DNA of 64,000 bases from Tolypocladium sp. Sup5 PDA-1 (lineage: Eukaryota > Ascomycota > Sordariomycetes > Hypocreales > Ophiocordycipitaceae). Of this stretch, positions 32,577-43,757 are shown piece by piece. The notes below the pieces were generated by a model. That model had not been told where the DNA came from. It searched no databases and saw nothing but the letters and a program-made list of their open reading frames with translations. The stretch lies in the NCBI GenBank assembly GCA_000750105.3, contig JPHH03000008.1:310001-374000 (forward strand). The letters run 5' to 3'. Within the stretch, counting starts at the first letter, position 1. Each line of letters begins with the position of its first letter. A program made the translations under genes and the position numbers.

Positions 32577-34382
32577 TCAACTCCACGCTCGCACTCTCTC
32601 CTTGAAGCTGCAGCCATCATGCTCAACCCATTTGTCTGCATGCGACTCTCCGCCGGGACAGCCCATTCCATGTACGAGGGCACAGCCGATACAGATGATA
32701 AATCTCCCCCCATAGCACACGGGGCATTGCCATGCGGACTCGGAGTCCCCGTAAGACTCGACGCAGCGCGTGCAAACATCGCAGGAACACGCATTTGCGT
32801 CAAAATCGACTTGGGTTACGTCTACGCCGCAGTCCTCCAATTCAATCGACGCCCCGATGTCGGCAGCATGCTGCAAAAGCAGGTCTTGAACCCGGTCGTT
32901 GCCGTTCTTCTCCGTCCACCAGAAGAGCGTATGCCCGAATCCGTCCCTTTGCTGGAAACTGTCGGGCGTCGCCTTCAACAGAAGAGCTGTTGCGTCTTCA
33001 ACGCCGTTTCGTACGGCGGCGAAAATGGGCGTCGATCCGTATTGATCTTTGGAGGTGGCAGATGCATCTTTGGAAAGGAGTTCTTTGACGACTGGGGCGT
33101 GCCCGTTCCTCGCAGCGTGGAGCAATGCCGTCCGGCCAAAAGCATCCCGACGGTCGATGTCAATGTCTGGGCTAGCGAGAAGTAACTGAACTATGCTAAG
33201 CCGACCTTCTTTTGACGCTTCATGCAAGAGTGACCGGCCAGTCGCGGTCACAGGGGCGTTGACATCCGCAATAAGTTCAAACAGGACTTGAAAGGCCTCG
33301 GTGTTGCTGTTGCGCAGAGCCGCCTGTATGGCGGTCCGTCCGCTGAAGTCGGTCTCCTCAGCGGGTACACCATGCTCAAGAAGCAGTTGAGCAATCTCGG
33401 CACGGTTCTGGCATGCAGCAAAATGGAGGGCAGTCCTGCCGGTCTTCAGATGTCGCATCAGGGGATCAGCTCCCCTTGCAAACAGCAAGTTTATCAATTC
33501 GGTATTTCCGATGTTCACAGCCAGATGCAATGGTGTCATTCCGAAGGGCCGTGGCAAGCTATCATCGACGGCTGTGTCAAGTAGAGCAATGGCCGCCTGA
33601 TTCTGCCCCGTCACGATAGCCATTGCAAGGGCCGTTTGTCCGCTGGAGTTGGTGGTAAATGTATTGGCACCATGATCAAGCAGCAGCTCGATGAGCTTGC
33701 AATTGCGACCCGACACGGCACAATGCAGTAGTGTATCGCCCCAGCTATTTGCATAGTTGGCATCGGATCCGTTTTCCAGGAGCAATCTGGCTACCTCGAA
33801 ATCGCCATTGTTGACTGCGTGTAACAACGGTGGCTTGTCGCCGCTGCCTGCGGCGTTGGCGCCGTGTTGCAGCAGACAGCGGACTGTCTCGCGCTGCCCG
33901 CGCATGGCAGCGCAAGTAAGCGGTGTGCATGAGCCATACTCTATCTCGAATCCAATCTGGCAAAGATAGTCGACCAGGTCGACGTGGCCATGTTCTGCTG
34001 CAAGACACAAAGGTGACGAGTCATCCGCGCAGTCCCAGGGCAGCTGCGTTATAGCCTCGCCATCAACCGAGTAGAGCAATTGAAACACCTCCAGACGTCC
34101 GTTCTTTGCCGCCTCCTCCATTAGGTCTACTCGTGAGATCATGATTCCCGCCGCATGCGCCTGGCGGAGCGTGTCGGCTCGTCCTTGCCGCGCTGCCCAG
34201 AACAAAGCCGATCCTTTGGACTGTCGCAGGTTCTGCTCATAGAGGTGATTGATGCTTGCGTCGTGGAGTCGACGGCTCGTTCTAGCCATGGCGCAGATAT
34301 CCCGCTCCGAGTCCAACCATTTGGCAATCATCACAAGAAGCTCGGTCGACAGACCGAGCAGAGGCGGGTTGTTGGGGTCCAT
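32577..34382 (-). CDS. F-box / ankyrin-repeat protein with C-terminal Cys-rich finger
   Basis: This is an intronless 601-aa protein. An F-box-like segment spans residues 7-46 (LLGLSTELLVMIAKWLDSER, then ICAMARTSRRLHDASIN). About a dozen ankyrin repeats fill roughly 55-510; clear copies include TPLHLAVNIGNTELINLLFA, TALHFAACQNRAEIAQLLLE and TALLHAARNGHAPVVKELLS. The last 65 residues hold a Cys/His-rich region with paired CxxC motifs (CDVCTRCVES, CPVCYGGRF, CIGCALVHGMGC, then H and C), similar to ZZ/zinc-ribbon fingers. F-box plus ankyrin proteins are common and expanded in Pezizomycotina. A role as SCF substrate adaptor is inference. No truncation is seen. Confidence 0.88.
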   Translation of the reverse strand: MDPNNPPLLGLSTELLVMIAKWLDSERDICAMARTSRRLHDASINHLYEQNLRQSKGSALFWAARQGRADTLRQAHAAGIMISRVDLMEEAAKNGRLEVFQLLYSVDGEAITQLPWDCADDSSPLCLAAEHGHVDLVDYLCQIGFEIEYGSCTPLTCAAMRGQRETVRCLLQHGANAAGSGDKPPLLHAVNNGDFEVARLLLENGSDANYANSWGDTLLHCAVSGRNCKLIELLLDHGANTFTTNSSGQTALAMAIVTGQNQAAIALLDTAVDDSLPRPFGMTPLHLAVNIGNTELINLLFARGADPLMRHLKTGRTALHFAACQNRAEIAQLLLEHGVPAEETDFSGRTAIQAALRNSNTEAFQVLFELIADVNAPVTATGRSLLHEASKEGRLSIVQLLLASPDIDIDRRDAFGRTALLHAARNGHAPVVKELLSKDASATSKDQYGSTPIFAAVRNGVEDATALLLKATPDSFQQRDGFGHTLFWWTEKNGNDRVQDLLLQHAADIGASIELEDCGVDVTQVDFDANACSCDVCTRCVESYGDSESAWQCPVCYGGRFIICIGCALVHGMGCPGGESHADKWVEHDGCSFKERVRAWS

Positions 34383-34828
34383 TCTCCAGACACGAAGTAG
34401 GCGTAAGGGGGAAAAAAGCTCGGGCTTTCCTCTGGTTTCCAGTCGATTTTGTAGTTTTACCTGTGCTGCCTAAAGTCACATGCTTTCAGTCAAGTCCCAG
34501 CCTATAATACCCTTGTTTATACGTACACATGTCAGCAATTCTTGAACATTACGAAGTATCCTCGTTCGCTTTCCCACAGAGTTATACTTCGTACGCCGTT
34601 GCTGATCGTTGTATTTCATTCGTTAAGAGGAAATTGAGGAGGAGAATTGCTACTTGTACGGAGTACGGGACTAAATGTTGATTTGTACGGGAACGCAGCT
34701 TCCTGGTCCCATCCCTCGCCGCTACGCCACGCCATGAAACTTTAGTCTTAGTGCATGGCATATAAGAGCCGCGCAGGCGCAAGATGTTGAATGCAATCTA
34801 AAGGTTCCCATGTACACATGCCAACCCA
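34383..34828. other. Intergenic with clustered 9-mer motifs
   Basis: This is the upstream flank of the ankyrin gene. It contains three copies of the inverted 9-mer family within 120 bp: TACGAAGTA at 34550-34558, TACTTCGTA at 34585-34593 and TACGGAGTA at 34657-34665. Confidence 0.6.
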
Positions 34829-35259
34829 TTGAACATCGAGTTGAGCGACCGCGATCTAGCGTCTGTCGCGGGCTCAACTTCTCAAGACCGATCTTATGGC
34901 ACACTCGATGGCCAGCCCGGAAAGGTTGAATGGAGATACTATCAGCCCGTCTTTGACGACGGCGACGAGGAGGAGGAGGAGGAGAAGGAAGAGGTCGCCC
35001 GGCCACCGGCTTCGGTGGCGAACCGGATAACGAAGATGGCCAAGCTTCTGTGCGATCCGGAAAAGCCAGCGGGATTCCACGTCCCGGCCTGCTTGGGATA
35101 TGTCCAAGATCCCAAAGCGTTTCGCCTTGGCTTCGTGTTCAGACTGGACCCGTCCACAGAGTCCGCCCTTCCCGTTTCCTGCTCCTGCTCCTCGGCTCGC
35201 TGAAGAAGCCGTCACCAACGGTTCGAATACGGATTCTTCCTTGGCAGCTTGAGCTCTAG
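34829..35259 (+). pseudogene. Relic of a fungal kinase-like (HET-associated, DUF7580-type) protein
   Basis: The frame at 34829-35203 reads YGTLDGQPGKVEWRYYQP, then an acidic run, then ANRITKMAKLLCDPEKPAGF and VPACLGYVQDPKAFRLGFVF. These resemble the segment just before the catalytic lobe in fungal HeLo/kinase-like proteins linked to heterokaryon incompatibility. The frame then breaks. The expected continuation, LLLLLGSLKKPSPTVRIRI, appears in another frame at about 35170-35259, followed by a stop. No N-terminal domain and no kinase catalytic motifs are present. It is therefore a short frameshifted remnant. Family similarity is from memory of the pattern and was not searched. Confidence 0.45.
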
Positions 35260-35942
35260 GAGAAGTTTCTGGTGCGGTTGGAGCACATCGCGAATGAAGG
35301 AGAAGGAACGTCCTGGGCCCTGGGCACGTGCTCGGTGGGATCTTCACCCATCCAAGACGAATGCCAACAAGGAGAAGGCGGCTGCAATTCAGGTCTATTT
35401 CCAGTCAGTTCCTTGCCAGTTTGAAAATAAAGAATACCTTGGAGAGCATGTGAAAAGAGATTTGTGCTTCGCTCTAATTGTTGCAAACAGGTCGGTGGGG
35501 GTCACCCATGATGTCCTGATCTCCGTGCCAATAAGTTATGTTGCTGGCCAGAACACCAGGCATGAGTTGGCAATGTGCGTGGTTGCAAGATTGCATCTGA
35601 ACCCAATCTGGACTTCACCACCCAACCCCGTCATTAGCGCGATTGGTCTCTCCCGCTCACATTGACACATCCGAGGTGCAAGAAAGGCCTTCACGGTGCA
35701 GATTCCGCGATGGCGCCAATTGGATGGCCCGCGTTTCTGACAGCGCCGAGTGCGGAGAGGGAGACGCTACGGTGAGCCTAACCCCCGCGTGCAACCCCCG
35801 TAGGATGGATACCTGATCCTACAGCTCTCATTAATCAGCGATTCAGCGTCGTGAACTCTATAAAAGAGCCTCATCACCACAGCTTTCTTGCAAGCTGTTT
35901 GCGCCCCCTTGTTAATCGTCGGACACGGCTGAGCCAGAGACC
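35260..35942. other. Intergenic, no gene seen
   Basis: The open frame 35249-35665 has no motif and follows the relic. The last 100 bp form the leader of the MFS gene. Confidence 0.45.
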
Positions 35943-37700
35943 ATGGCTGGAGATCGGGACGGAGGCTCGAGCCGGGCGGATGAGGAAGTCGCCCAGCCGG
36001 CCAGCTCCGAGCGGACGCCTCTTCTGAAAGCGCACGGTGGCACCAACGAAGCACCCCACGAGAATGGCGGCTCGCAAGAGACTGCGGCTGCCCAGCAGCA
36101 AGACGAGGACGAGAGGGCCGTGATAGCCAAGGAGGTCACCTTTGCTAGGCTGGCCCTCATCATGGGCACCTCCTGGCTGGGCGTCTTCCTCGGCGCCATC
36201 GACTCCACCATCATCGCGACGCTCTCGGCCCCCATCGCCAGCGAGTTCAAGTCGCTCAGCCTGCTGTCCTGGCTCGCCACCGCCTATCTCATCTCCAACG
36301 CCGCCTGCCAGCCCATCTCGGGCCGCCTGACGGACATCTTCGGCCGCGGGCCGGGCCTGGTCTTCAGCAACATCCTCTTCGCGGCGGGCAACCTCATCTG
36401 CGGCCTCGCGCGGGACGAGTACATCATGATCCTCGGCCGCGTGGTTGCGGGCATTGGCGGCGGCGGCCTGATGAGCATCTCGACGTTCCTGGGGTCTGAC
36501 CTGATCCCGCTGCGCAAGAGGGGCGTGGCCCAGGGCATTGGCAACGTGTGCTACGGCTCCGGCGCCATGCTGGGCGGCATCTTCGGCGGCTTAATCAACG
36601 ACCACACCAAGATGGGCTGGCGGCTGGCGTTCCTCATCCAGGTTCCCCCCATCTTGATCTCCGCCGTTGCCGTCGCCGTTCTCGTCAAGGTGCCGCCCAA
36701 GCAGTCTGACAAGTCGTTCCTCGCGCGCATCGACTTTGTCGGCGTCTTCCTCACCTCGGCGTTCCTCGTGTTGCTCTTGCTGGGCCTCAACTCCGGCGGA
36801 AGCCAGGTGCCTTGGACGCACCCACTGCCCCTGACCACCATCCCGCTGTCCATCGTCACCTTTATTGGCTTCATCTGGTGGGAGGGTCGGGCACGTCAGC
36901 CCATTATTCCGGTCAAGCTTCTCCTCGAGCGAACCGTGCTCGCCGCTTGCTTCTGCAACATGCTCTGCACCATGGTGGTCCTGGCGGGACTCTTCTACGT
37001 GCCGCTCTACCTTCAAGTTCTCGGCGACTCTACCACCGGCGCCGGCCTCAAGATCCTGCCCTCGCCTGTGGGTGTGTCGATATGTTCCGTAGGAGCTGGA
37101 TACCTCATGAAGAGGACGGGCCGCTACGTCGGGCTAGGCATCGCAAGTCTCGTCACTCTGATCCTGGGCATCGTCCTCTTCACGCTTCAAGGCAAAGACA
37201 GCCCGCTCTGGCTGACTGGAGTGGCATTTTTCTTTGTCGGCGGCGGCTACGGTGCCATGCTGACAATCACGCTGCTGGCGTGCATTGCGGCGGTGGATCA
37301 TTCGCAACAGGCCGTCATCACGTCCGCAACCTGTATGTTGTATCCTACCCGTCGATGCATGATGGGGAAATGACTGACTGTTTCTCCAGATTTGGCGCGA
37401 AGCCTCGGCGGCACCCTCGGTGTGACCATCGGATCTGCCGTGTACCAGAACATCCTCAAAGCGCAGCTGTGGGATAGATTCGGCGACTATCCAGGCGCCG
37501 CTGAGGAAATTCAGCGCATCCGAGACGACTTGCAGGAGCTGAAGAACCTCCCCGAAGGCTGGTACGACGGCGTGATTGACTCGTTCATGGAGGCGTTCAG
37601 GGGCGTGTGGCTGACGATGCTCGCCATGGCCGTCGCGGCCTTGATTTGCATCGCCATGATGCGGCAGCACACGCTCCACGCGACGCTGGAGCGGCGGTGA
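35943..37700 (+). CDS. MFS transporter, vacuolar basic amino-acid/drug:H+ antiporter type
   Basis: This is a 14-TM major facilitator of the DHA2 type, close to the Vba/Fnx vacuolar amino-acid transporters. Exons are 35943-37332 and 37390-37700 (GTATGT...CAG), giving 566 aa. The cytosolic N-terminus is hydrophilic and carries ERTPLL, an acidic dileucine signal typical of vacuolar sorting. TM1 contains WLGVFLGAIDSTIIATL (the DHA motif D1). The loop 2-3 motif is SGRLTDIFGRGPGLV, and motif C-like GSGAMLGGIFGG lies in TM5. The last exon gives the final TM (VWLTMLAMAVAALICIAMM) and a short basic tail. Substrate is not deducible; the dileucine supports a vacuolar rather than plasma-membrane location. 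Confidence 0.9.
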
Positions 37701-39004
37701 TGTAACTGGGCGTACGCAACTTGCCATTTGAAGAGAATTTTCGCTGCATGCGCAAGAGCTGGGCGGCATAGATGAACCTGAAAGCTCGGTTGATAAGGGG
37801 AGATCCATACACAAGAAGAGCGAGAGCGTTTTTTTGTTGGCAATAGAGGCAAGACACAAGGTGGTCTCTTACCGTCGGCCGCTCAAGTTTGGATGGACAG
37901 AAGGCGTCTCGAAATATATGCGTTGATCACTGCTGTCGAGACGGAGATTGAGGTGCATCAGAGATGATGGGTTCTCGTTGTGTTGAGCGAGTCGGGCGGG
38001 ACAGCGTTCTTGTGTGCCTAGGTATCCATAGGGCACGTACGAAGTATATGTCTCCAATAGACGACATGGCTGATATCATGAGATTCGATCAGTGCCCGAG
38101 GACGGGGAATCATGACGGACATGATGCCGAGGCTCTTGAAGTCGTAATGGCGCATTGTCTGGTACGGAGTATCAGCTGTACCTGCTAACTATCGCTCACA
38201 TAAGCCGGCTTATTAGTAGGCATCTTTGAGGATGGCTCACATCACGTCCATGATATGCTCAAAACTATGTACAAAAACCGCCTGATGACGTCGTCCATGA
38301 GTTGGCGCAGGGCAGCTAACGACAGCGGATGGAGCCGTGGATCCGATAATGCAGCCAGTGGCCGCGGCAGCGATTGGCCCGTCAACCCCATCGTTGAGTG
38401 TGCCCGTGGCGCAGCGACAACCCGACGCCTCAGCCAACCAGTCAACAGCCTACTGTAATCGAAGCCCACGAGGTGGTGGGCCGTGTGGCTTTGCGGCAGC
38501 TCCATCCGTTGCCGCAGCGTCCACGACGCCTCACGCCTCCCACCAGGCGGGCGGGCTATTATTAGGCGGCGCCCTGAAATCTGCCACGGTCGATCTGCGG
38601 CTGAAGCAAGAACGAGCCTCAGCTGGGTGCCTCGACGACTTCTGCCCCGTGTTTTTGCAACCGCAAACACCTTGACAGCTTGTACGACTGCACACGCCTT
38701 CTTTGTCGTACGGCGCTGTTTTGTTCGTTCCCCTGCATAGGTACGTTCGCGCACGTACGCCCAGGCACGGCGCTTCACCCTAACAACAACAGCTTTCTCG
38801 AGACGACGGCTGTCGAGCTCAGCCTCCTGCTCTTCGTGTCCGCTCCAAAGATCCACTCCCCACGAATACGACTGACGACGACGACGACGACGACCCGAGC
38901 TTGTTTCACCCTCCCCCTCTGTCCATCGACGTCTCTCCCACCAATTTTCCTCCTCGGGCCTCTCACGCGACACCTCGCCGTCTCCTGACATCATCACAAC
39001 AACC
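37701..39004. other. Intergenic 1.3 kb, no gene seen
   Basis: It contains TACGAAGTA (38038-38046), TACGGAGTA (38163-38171) and a (ACG)n run near 38873-38893. Long frames on both strands (38242-39006 minus, 38337-38988 plus) overlap and are likely composition artefacts. Confidence 0.5.
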
Positions 39005-39979
39005 ATGGTCGAGTGGGATCCAGACTACGTCCCCGGCGTCAAGCTGGGCCTGCATTCGTTCCAGATCATCTTCTCCTTCACCGCCTGGTGCCTGGAGATT
39101 GCCGTCTTCGTGGGCAAAGATGCTAAGATCGTGGGCAACAATGCCTGGACATTCTCAGTGGTGCGCATCTCGCGCCTCCGTCCCGACCCAAGAATGACCC
39201 TGGCTGACCCAGGCCGCAGTGCTTCCTGTCCATCCCCGCCTGGATCTACCTCATCATGACGCCCCGATTCACCCGCACCCGCCGCTTCGCCGAGCCGCAT
39301 GCCATGCTGGTCGTCGACGTCGTCTTCACCGTCATCTGGCTGTCGGCCTTTGCCACCCAGGCGGCGTACAACACGGCCAACCTGTGCGGCGAGGCGTGCA
39401 ACCTCAGCAAGGCCATTGTCGGCCTCGGCGTCTTCATCACGTGCGTTGACCACAAGCTCGACCTAGTCCTCTCCTTGAGACGCACACGAAACTAATATGC
39501 ATCATCTCCACAGCCTGCTCTTCGCCGCCTCGACCGGCGTCAGCGCATACACGCTCCAATACTACAAGTTCCACGGCAACCTCCCCGGCTACGACTCCCG
39601 CAAGATCCGCGGCGGCGACAACGCCAACATCGACCCTGACAAGGCTGCCTTCTCCATGGCGCCCCATGATGAGGAGGCCTACGAGCGCGTCAACATGGAC
39701 GACCACGAGGCCGGCGGCAGCGGCTACGCCGACGGCGGGCACTACGGCCACCAAAACCCGTACAGCGCCGACGAGGACGACGACCCCAACCGCTACGGCG
39801 CGCTCCCGCCGCGCAACGACGACCTCTTCAACACGGAGACCCAGTACGGCTCCGCCGGCGCCGGCGTTCCTCCTGCTCCCGTGCCCTACGGCGGCGCTGG
39901 CGGCGGCGCCTCACATAGCCACTACGCCGACGAGCCGGCACAGTTCCCAGCCGCCAACTACGACCGCGTCCAGCCATAA
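39005..39979 (+). CDS. MARVEL-domain membrane protein
   Basis: This is a small tetraspan protein of the fungal MARVEL group, a family tied to plasma-membrane or eisosome domains. Exons are 39005-39160, 39220-39440 and 39514-39979, giving 280 aa. Four hydrophobic segments are visible: LHSFQIIFSFTAWCLEIAVF, the spliced CFLSIPAWIYLIM, LVVDVVFTVIWLSAFATQAA, and AIVGLGVFITLLFAASTGVS. The cytosolic tail (about 110 residues) is acidic and rich in Gly/Tyr/Ala (DHEAGGSGYADGGHYG). Junctions are fixed by continuity of the membrane segments. The first donor is GTGCGC, somewhat weak. It converges on nop16. Confidence 0.87.
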
Positions 39980-40324
39980 CGCCATGATGAACGGAACATA
40001 GAGATAGCATTGTAGGCATATGATGGGTCCGCGGGTGAAGCGATTATACTTTGGAGGGCAGTTGGAGAGAGCACTGGCGACATGGCCATACATGTCGTCT
40101 CCGGCGTTACGGTGCTGACATTTTGCGACTCGGCAGAGCATTGTTTTCGCTGCCGCGGGGATACCCATAACATTGGGATGTATATAGACGGATGGTCTGG
40201 TCTGGTCTGGTCTGGTTGTTTAAATGGAATTTTCTGCATATCCATCTAGATGGTCCCGCCTCTTTGCAAGTGCCTTGTGAAATGTAAACTCCCCAACGCC
40301 GTTTTATATGCCGTCCTGTAGAGC
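39980..40324. other. Convergent 3' region with (GGTCT)n pentanucleotide repeat
   Basis: This short spacer lies between the convergent MARVEL and nop16 genes. A tandem pentanucleotide (ggtct, about four to five copies) runs at about 40194-40216. No gene seen. Confidence 0.6.
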
Positions 40325-41060
40325 TTACGCCGAGTGTAGCAGCTTGATCCTCTTGGCAAGATCCGCCGCCGTCTGCTGCATGGGGTTCAGCTTGCTATCC
40401 CGCGCCATGGCGCGCGTATTGTCCCCGTGCTTGGCCACCAGCCTCTCGAGCCACTCCCTCTCGCCCTCGCTCTGGTGCCTCGGCTTCTTGGGCGCCGGGT
40501 TGTGCGACTCCTCAATCAACGAGCGCACCACCTCAGTCGACCCGCCGGCCTGCGCCTCGGCCTCTGCGATGCCGCCCCATTCCTCGCCCTCACCCTCGCC
40601 GTCGCCCTCGGAGTCGGAGTCGAGGGCGGCGAGCGGGTCGTGGAGCGGGTTGTCGGCGTGGCGGCCGAGAACACGGACGATCTTGCCGTCGGCGTCGCGC
40701 TCGACCTTTGCCTCGGAGACGACGGCCTCGCCGATGGTCGTGATGGCGAAGGGGTCGTTGGGCGAGATGCGGGCGGTGGTGCCGTTGAGTTTCCGCTCCG
40801 TGCCGCCGGTGGGGGACTTGAGGCGGGCGACGAGGCCGAGGCGGCGGTAGTTTTGCGCGAGCGTCTCCTTCTTATCCCTACACGGCACGCCAATCCGTCA
40901 GTTAAATGTTTATGACAGGGTGGTGCGGGAGCCGGTCCGCGACGTACCAGTTCTTGGCGATGATGTTGTTGCCGCGCGGGTTGAGGACCTTGCCGGGGTT
41001 CTTTGGCCGGACGGGCTGGCGCATGGACCGCCGCTTCTTCTTCTGGAGTTCGCGACCCAT
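40325..41060 (-). CDS. nop16: Ribosome biogenesis protein Nop16
   Basis: Nop16 is a nucleolar factor of 60S pre-ribosome assembly. Exons are 41060-40948 and 40877-40325 (GTACGT...TAG), giving 221 aa. The basic N-terminus MGRELQKKKRRSMRQPV and the junction KNWDKKETLAQNYRRLGL are family hallmarks. VRSLIEESHNPAPKKPRHQS and EREWLERLVAKHGDNTRAMA follow, then the C-terminal LNPMQQTAADLAKRIKLL, which matches the Nop16 signature. A variable acidic stretch lies mid-protein (DSDSEGDGEGEGEEW). The start ATG is the only one before the conserved basic box. Confidence 0.93.
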
Positions 41061-41654
41061 TGTGTGAGATTTGAGTCGGGAATGGGCGAGGTGGTTGCTG
41101 GATGTGAGAGAATGGTTGTGCTTGTGATACGGCACGGGAAGTGAAGATGCCCGCCCCAAATTTTCTTGTCGGCTGTTATCGATAACGTCAAGTGGCCCTA
41201 AGCCGGAAGTGGTTCCAGGATTGGGGCAAGTGGGGGTACGTTCATGTCTCCCGCTGTTGTCGTCCTTTCTGGTCTCGCGCTGCTTACATGCTTGAGAGTT
41301 TACTTGATGAAATAGCGATAACTTATCTGAGTGATCACAGTTGATTCAATACTGTTTAATGTCTGGGGCAGGCTCGATGACTGTGGCCAATGCCCACTTG
41401 GCATAGGTTAACTGCAGACTCGTTAAATGCACCATTCACATGTTCGAGCAGTCAATGCCAAATGCCAGCAACACCATGCCCTTTTCCACTCAGAAGGAAG
41501 CCGGTGCGGTGTTTTCTGATAGAAATATGAGGATGAGAATTCTTTGGTGAACTCTAGAGTTTCATGTCCATCGAATTCCCAATACTAGTGTTCATCACGT
41601 CGTGTCTGCGCACCCACCCTAGACCCTTGCGACTGCATCCTCTTGCAACCCTTC
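41061..41654. other. Intergenic, no gene seen
   Basis: This stretch is upstream of nop16 and downstream of the FAD-oxidase gene. It has relatively AT-rich sequence and no open frame of note. Confidence 0.5.
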
Positions 41655-43074
41655 CTACACCTTGAACTTTCTCGGGTCAAGCTTGTCCACATTTGCACTC
41701 TTCGCAGTGCCGTCGAAGATGTACTCGGACATCAGCTTGCCCGTGCCAGGACCATTCTGAATACCCCAGCACGTGTGGCCTGCCGCGACCCATAGCCCGG
41801 CAACACTCGTCTTGCCCAGCAATGGACCGCTCTCCTGGCCGAACCGCATGTGTCGTGGCAGATAGCATGCCTGTTTCGCCTTGATTGGCGCGGCGCCGAG
41901 GACGGGGCTGATTATACCGATGTAAGAGACTATGTCGTCGCATTGGGCCTCGTCATATTGCACCTCGTCCGCCGTCTCGGGCAAGGGAATGGTGGTATCC
42001 GGTTCGCCTGCGCAAACGTCAGTAACTCAAAGGTGTATGCTGGGCAGTGTCGCGTTGCTTACCGCATGCATACACCTCCCCAAACGGCCGCGCGTAAATC
42101 TCGGGGTCGACGGACCCCTTGTGCATCCGCTTTTGGCCCATCTTGGCGCGATGTTCGGGGACAAAGTCAGGCGGCAGCTGTATGTCTGTGAATACAGCGT
42201 ACGGGCTGACTTGGGCCTCGTATACCACGCTGTGTGCTCTCAAGCCTTCGACCTTGGATCGCGGCAGTAATCGCCCAGTCCACGGGCCTGCGGTAACGAC
42301 AATGTCCGTCACGTCGTTGATCTGTTTCGTTTCGTTTGTTTGTCTGTCCAGGTATTCAATCTTTTCCACGCCAGACTTTGACGTGACCAGCTTGGTGACC
42401 TTGGCGTGCGTCCTCAGCTTCACGCCAGCCTTTTGCGCGAGCTCGCCAATCGAGGTGGTAAAGTGTAAAGGATGGACCTGGGATGTCTCTGTAGTCCCTG
42501 GGCCGCCCATCTCTGCCCACCCCGTGATGGAATCCCGATCGACCCAGTTCAGATCCTCTGGCAGAGCTCCGGCCTCTAATAAATCCTTGGCGGCACCGTC
42601 CTGCTTCGGCAGCTTCTCCCACGTCTTGCCCCCATCCCGAGACCTTTGTAGCTCGTCAATTCTTTGCCGCGAAACCTTTGCCCCAAAGCTACCGCAGGTG
42701 AGTCTTCGGTAGCCCCATCTCCGCGCTCCGTCGTGCTCAGCCGCCAGCTCAGCATGCAGCTTGTAAGACAGCGGAACGAGACAGGCTGGATACGCCCACA
42801 GGGCTAGGAGGCCACCAGCTTTGCCAGAAGCTCCGGCCGCGACGGTAGGGGCAGCTTCCAGCAAGGTGATGGTGTGCAGCGCCGGGTCGAACTTGGGATG
42901 GCGGGTGAGGTAGTACGCCGTCGTGCATCCGATGATGCCACCGCCTGGGCAAGGCCGTCAGCGCTGTAGTTCTGGCAATTGGAGGCTTGGAGCTCTGGGG
43001 CAAGACGTCGACCTACCGACAATCACAATGTTGCGCTTTCCATCCATAATAGCCCGTGCACTTGAAATAGACAT
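41655..43074 (-). CDS. FAD-dependent oxidoreductase (DAO / glycine oxidase-like)
   Basis: This is a D-amino-acid-oxidase-superfamily flavoenzyme, probably oxidising an amine or amino acid; the substrate is unknown. Exons are 43074-43017, 42944-42063 and 42007-41655, giving 430 aa. The FAD-binding motif is NIVIVGGGIIGCTTAYYL (GxGxxG), assembled across the first splice site. The second FAD segment is HTITLLEAAPTVAAGASGKA. The C-terminal FAD/substrate region has GLWVAAGHTCWGIQNGPGTG, followed by KLMSEYIFDG. Two in-frame ATGs are possible, at 43074 (MSISSARAIMDGKRN) and 43047 (MDGKRN). The shorter one places the Rossmann strand closer to the N-terminus, as is usual. No signal peptide or SKL-type peroxisomal tail is seen (it ends RKFKV). 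It is divergent from the glutathione peroxidase gene. Confidence 0.88.
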
Positions 43075-43757
43075 GAAAGGGCCAATTCGGCAGCGAGCTG
43101 GAACTGGAGCTCAGGCAAACAAGAAACGAGGTGCGGGTGGGCGGGCCGTGCCTATGACGCAAGCGGGGTTTCGACAAGTGGACGAGGGTCTGTCACGGAC
43201 GAAGAGTTGAACCGACTGCAACGAGCACAAGAGATGTGGAATCAACCTCCACGGTGTTCGCGAGAGCGAGTATCATAACCACGATCAAGCGACTGTGAGT
43301 GGCCCGGCTGGCAGCAGATCGAGCACGGCAAGCCACCATCTGCCAATCATCTGATATTGCAATGTCTGGAGCTTGCGTCTTCTTGCCCCTCCCCGAGGTA
43401 CCACGGCCGTACCTGGCGAACTGGTGTCTCCGGCCTGCGGAACAATCGGGGTCCGCCGGGCCGCTGTACGGATCCATGGATGTCTCAACAGCCCCGCTGG
43501 GCGCCCGCGGTACAGGCCCTGCAGGGGTTTCTGAAGCTGCCATGCGGGTTAGGGATCCAAGGAGTGACCTGGAAGGTACCGCCATGAAGACGTCACTGCG
43601 ACGCGGGTCACAGGTCCCGCCTTCTCTCGGATACGTGGACTGCCGAGGCCCTGTCCCCTCGAGCCACCGGCAGCAATTGGTGACCTGAAGCTCTCCTTGT
43701 TAATAAACTTGCCCTGCCCTGAAGCTAAGGTACCTCGCCTCTGCATCTGAAGCTCCC
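43075..43757. promoter_or_regulatory. Divergent promoter region FAD-oxidase/glutathione peroxidase
   Basis: This 683 bp spacer separates an H2O2-producing-type oxidase from a peroxidase. Long frames inside on both strands (43193-43585, 43299-43688) mutually overlap and look non-coding. No specific operator was identified. Confidence 0.4.

Noticed and set aside
38242..39006. 254-codon minus-strand frame
   Set aside because: It overlaps plus-strand frames and the MARVEL leader; it is Arg/Ala-rich without motifs.
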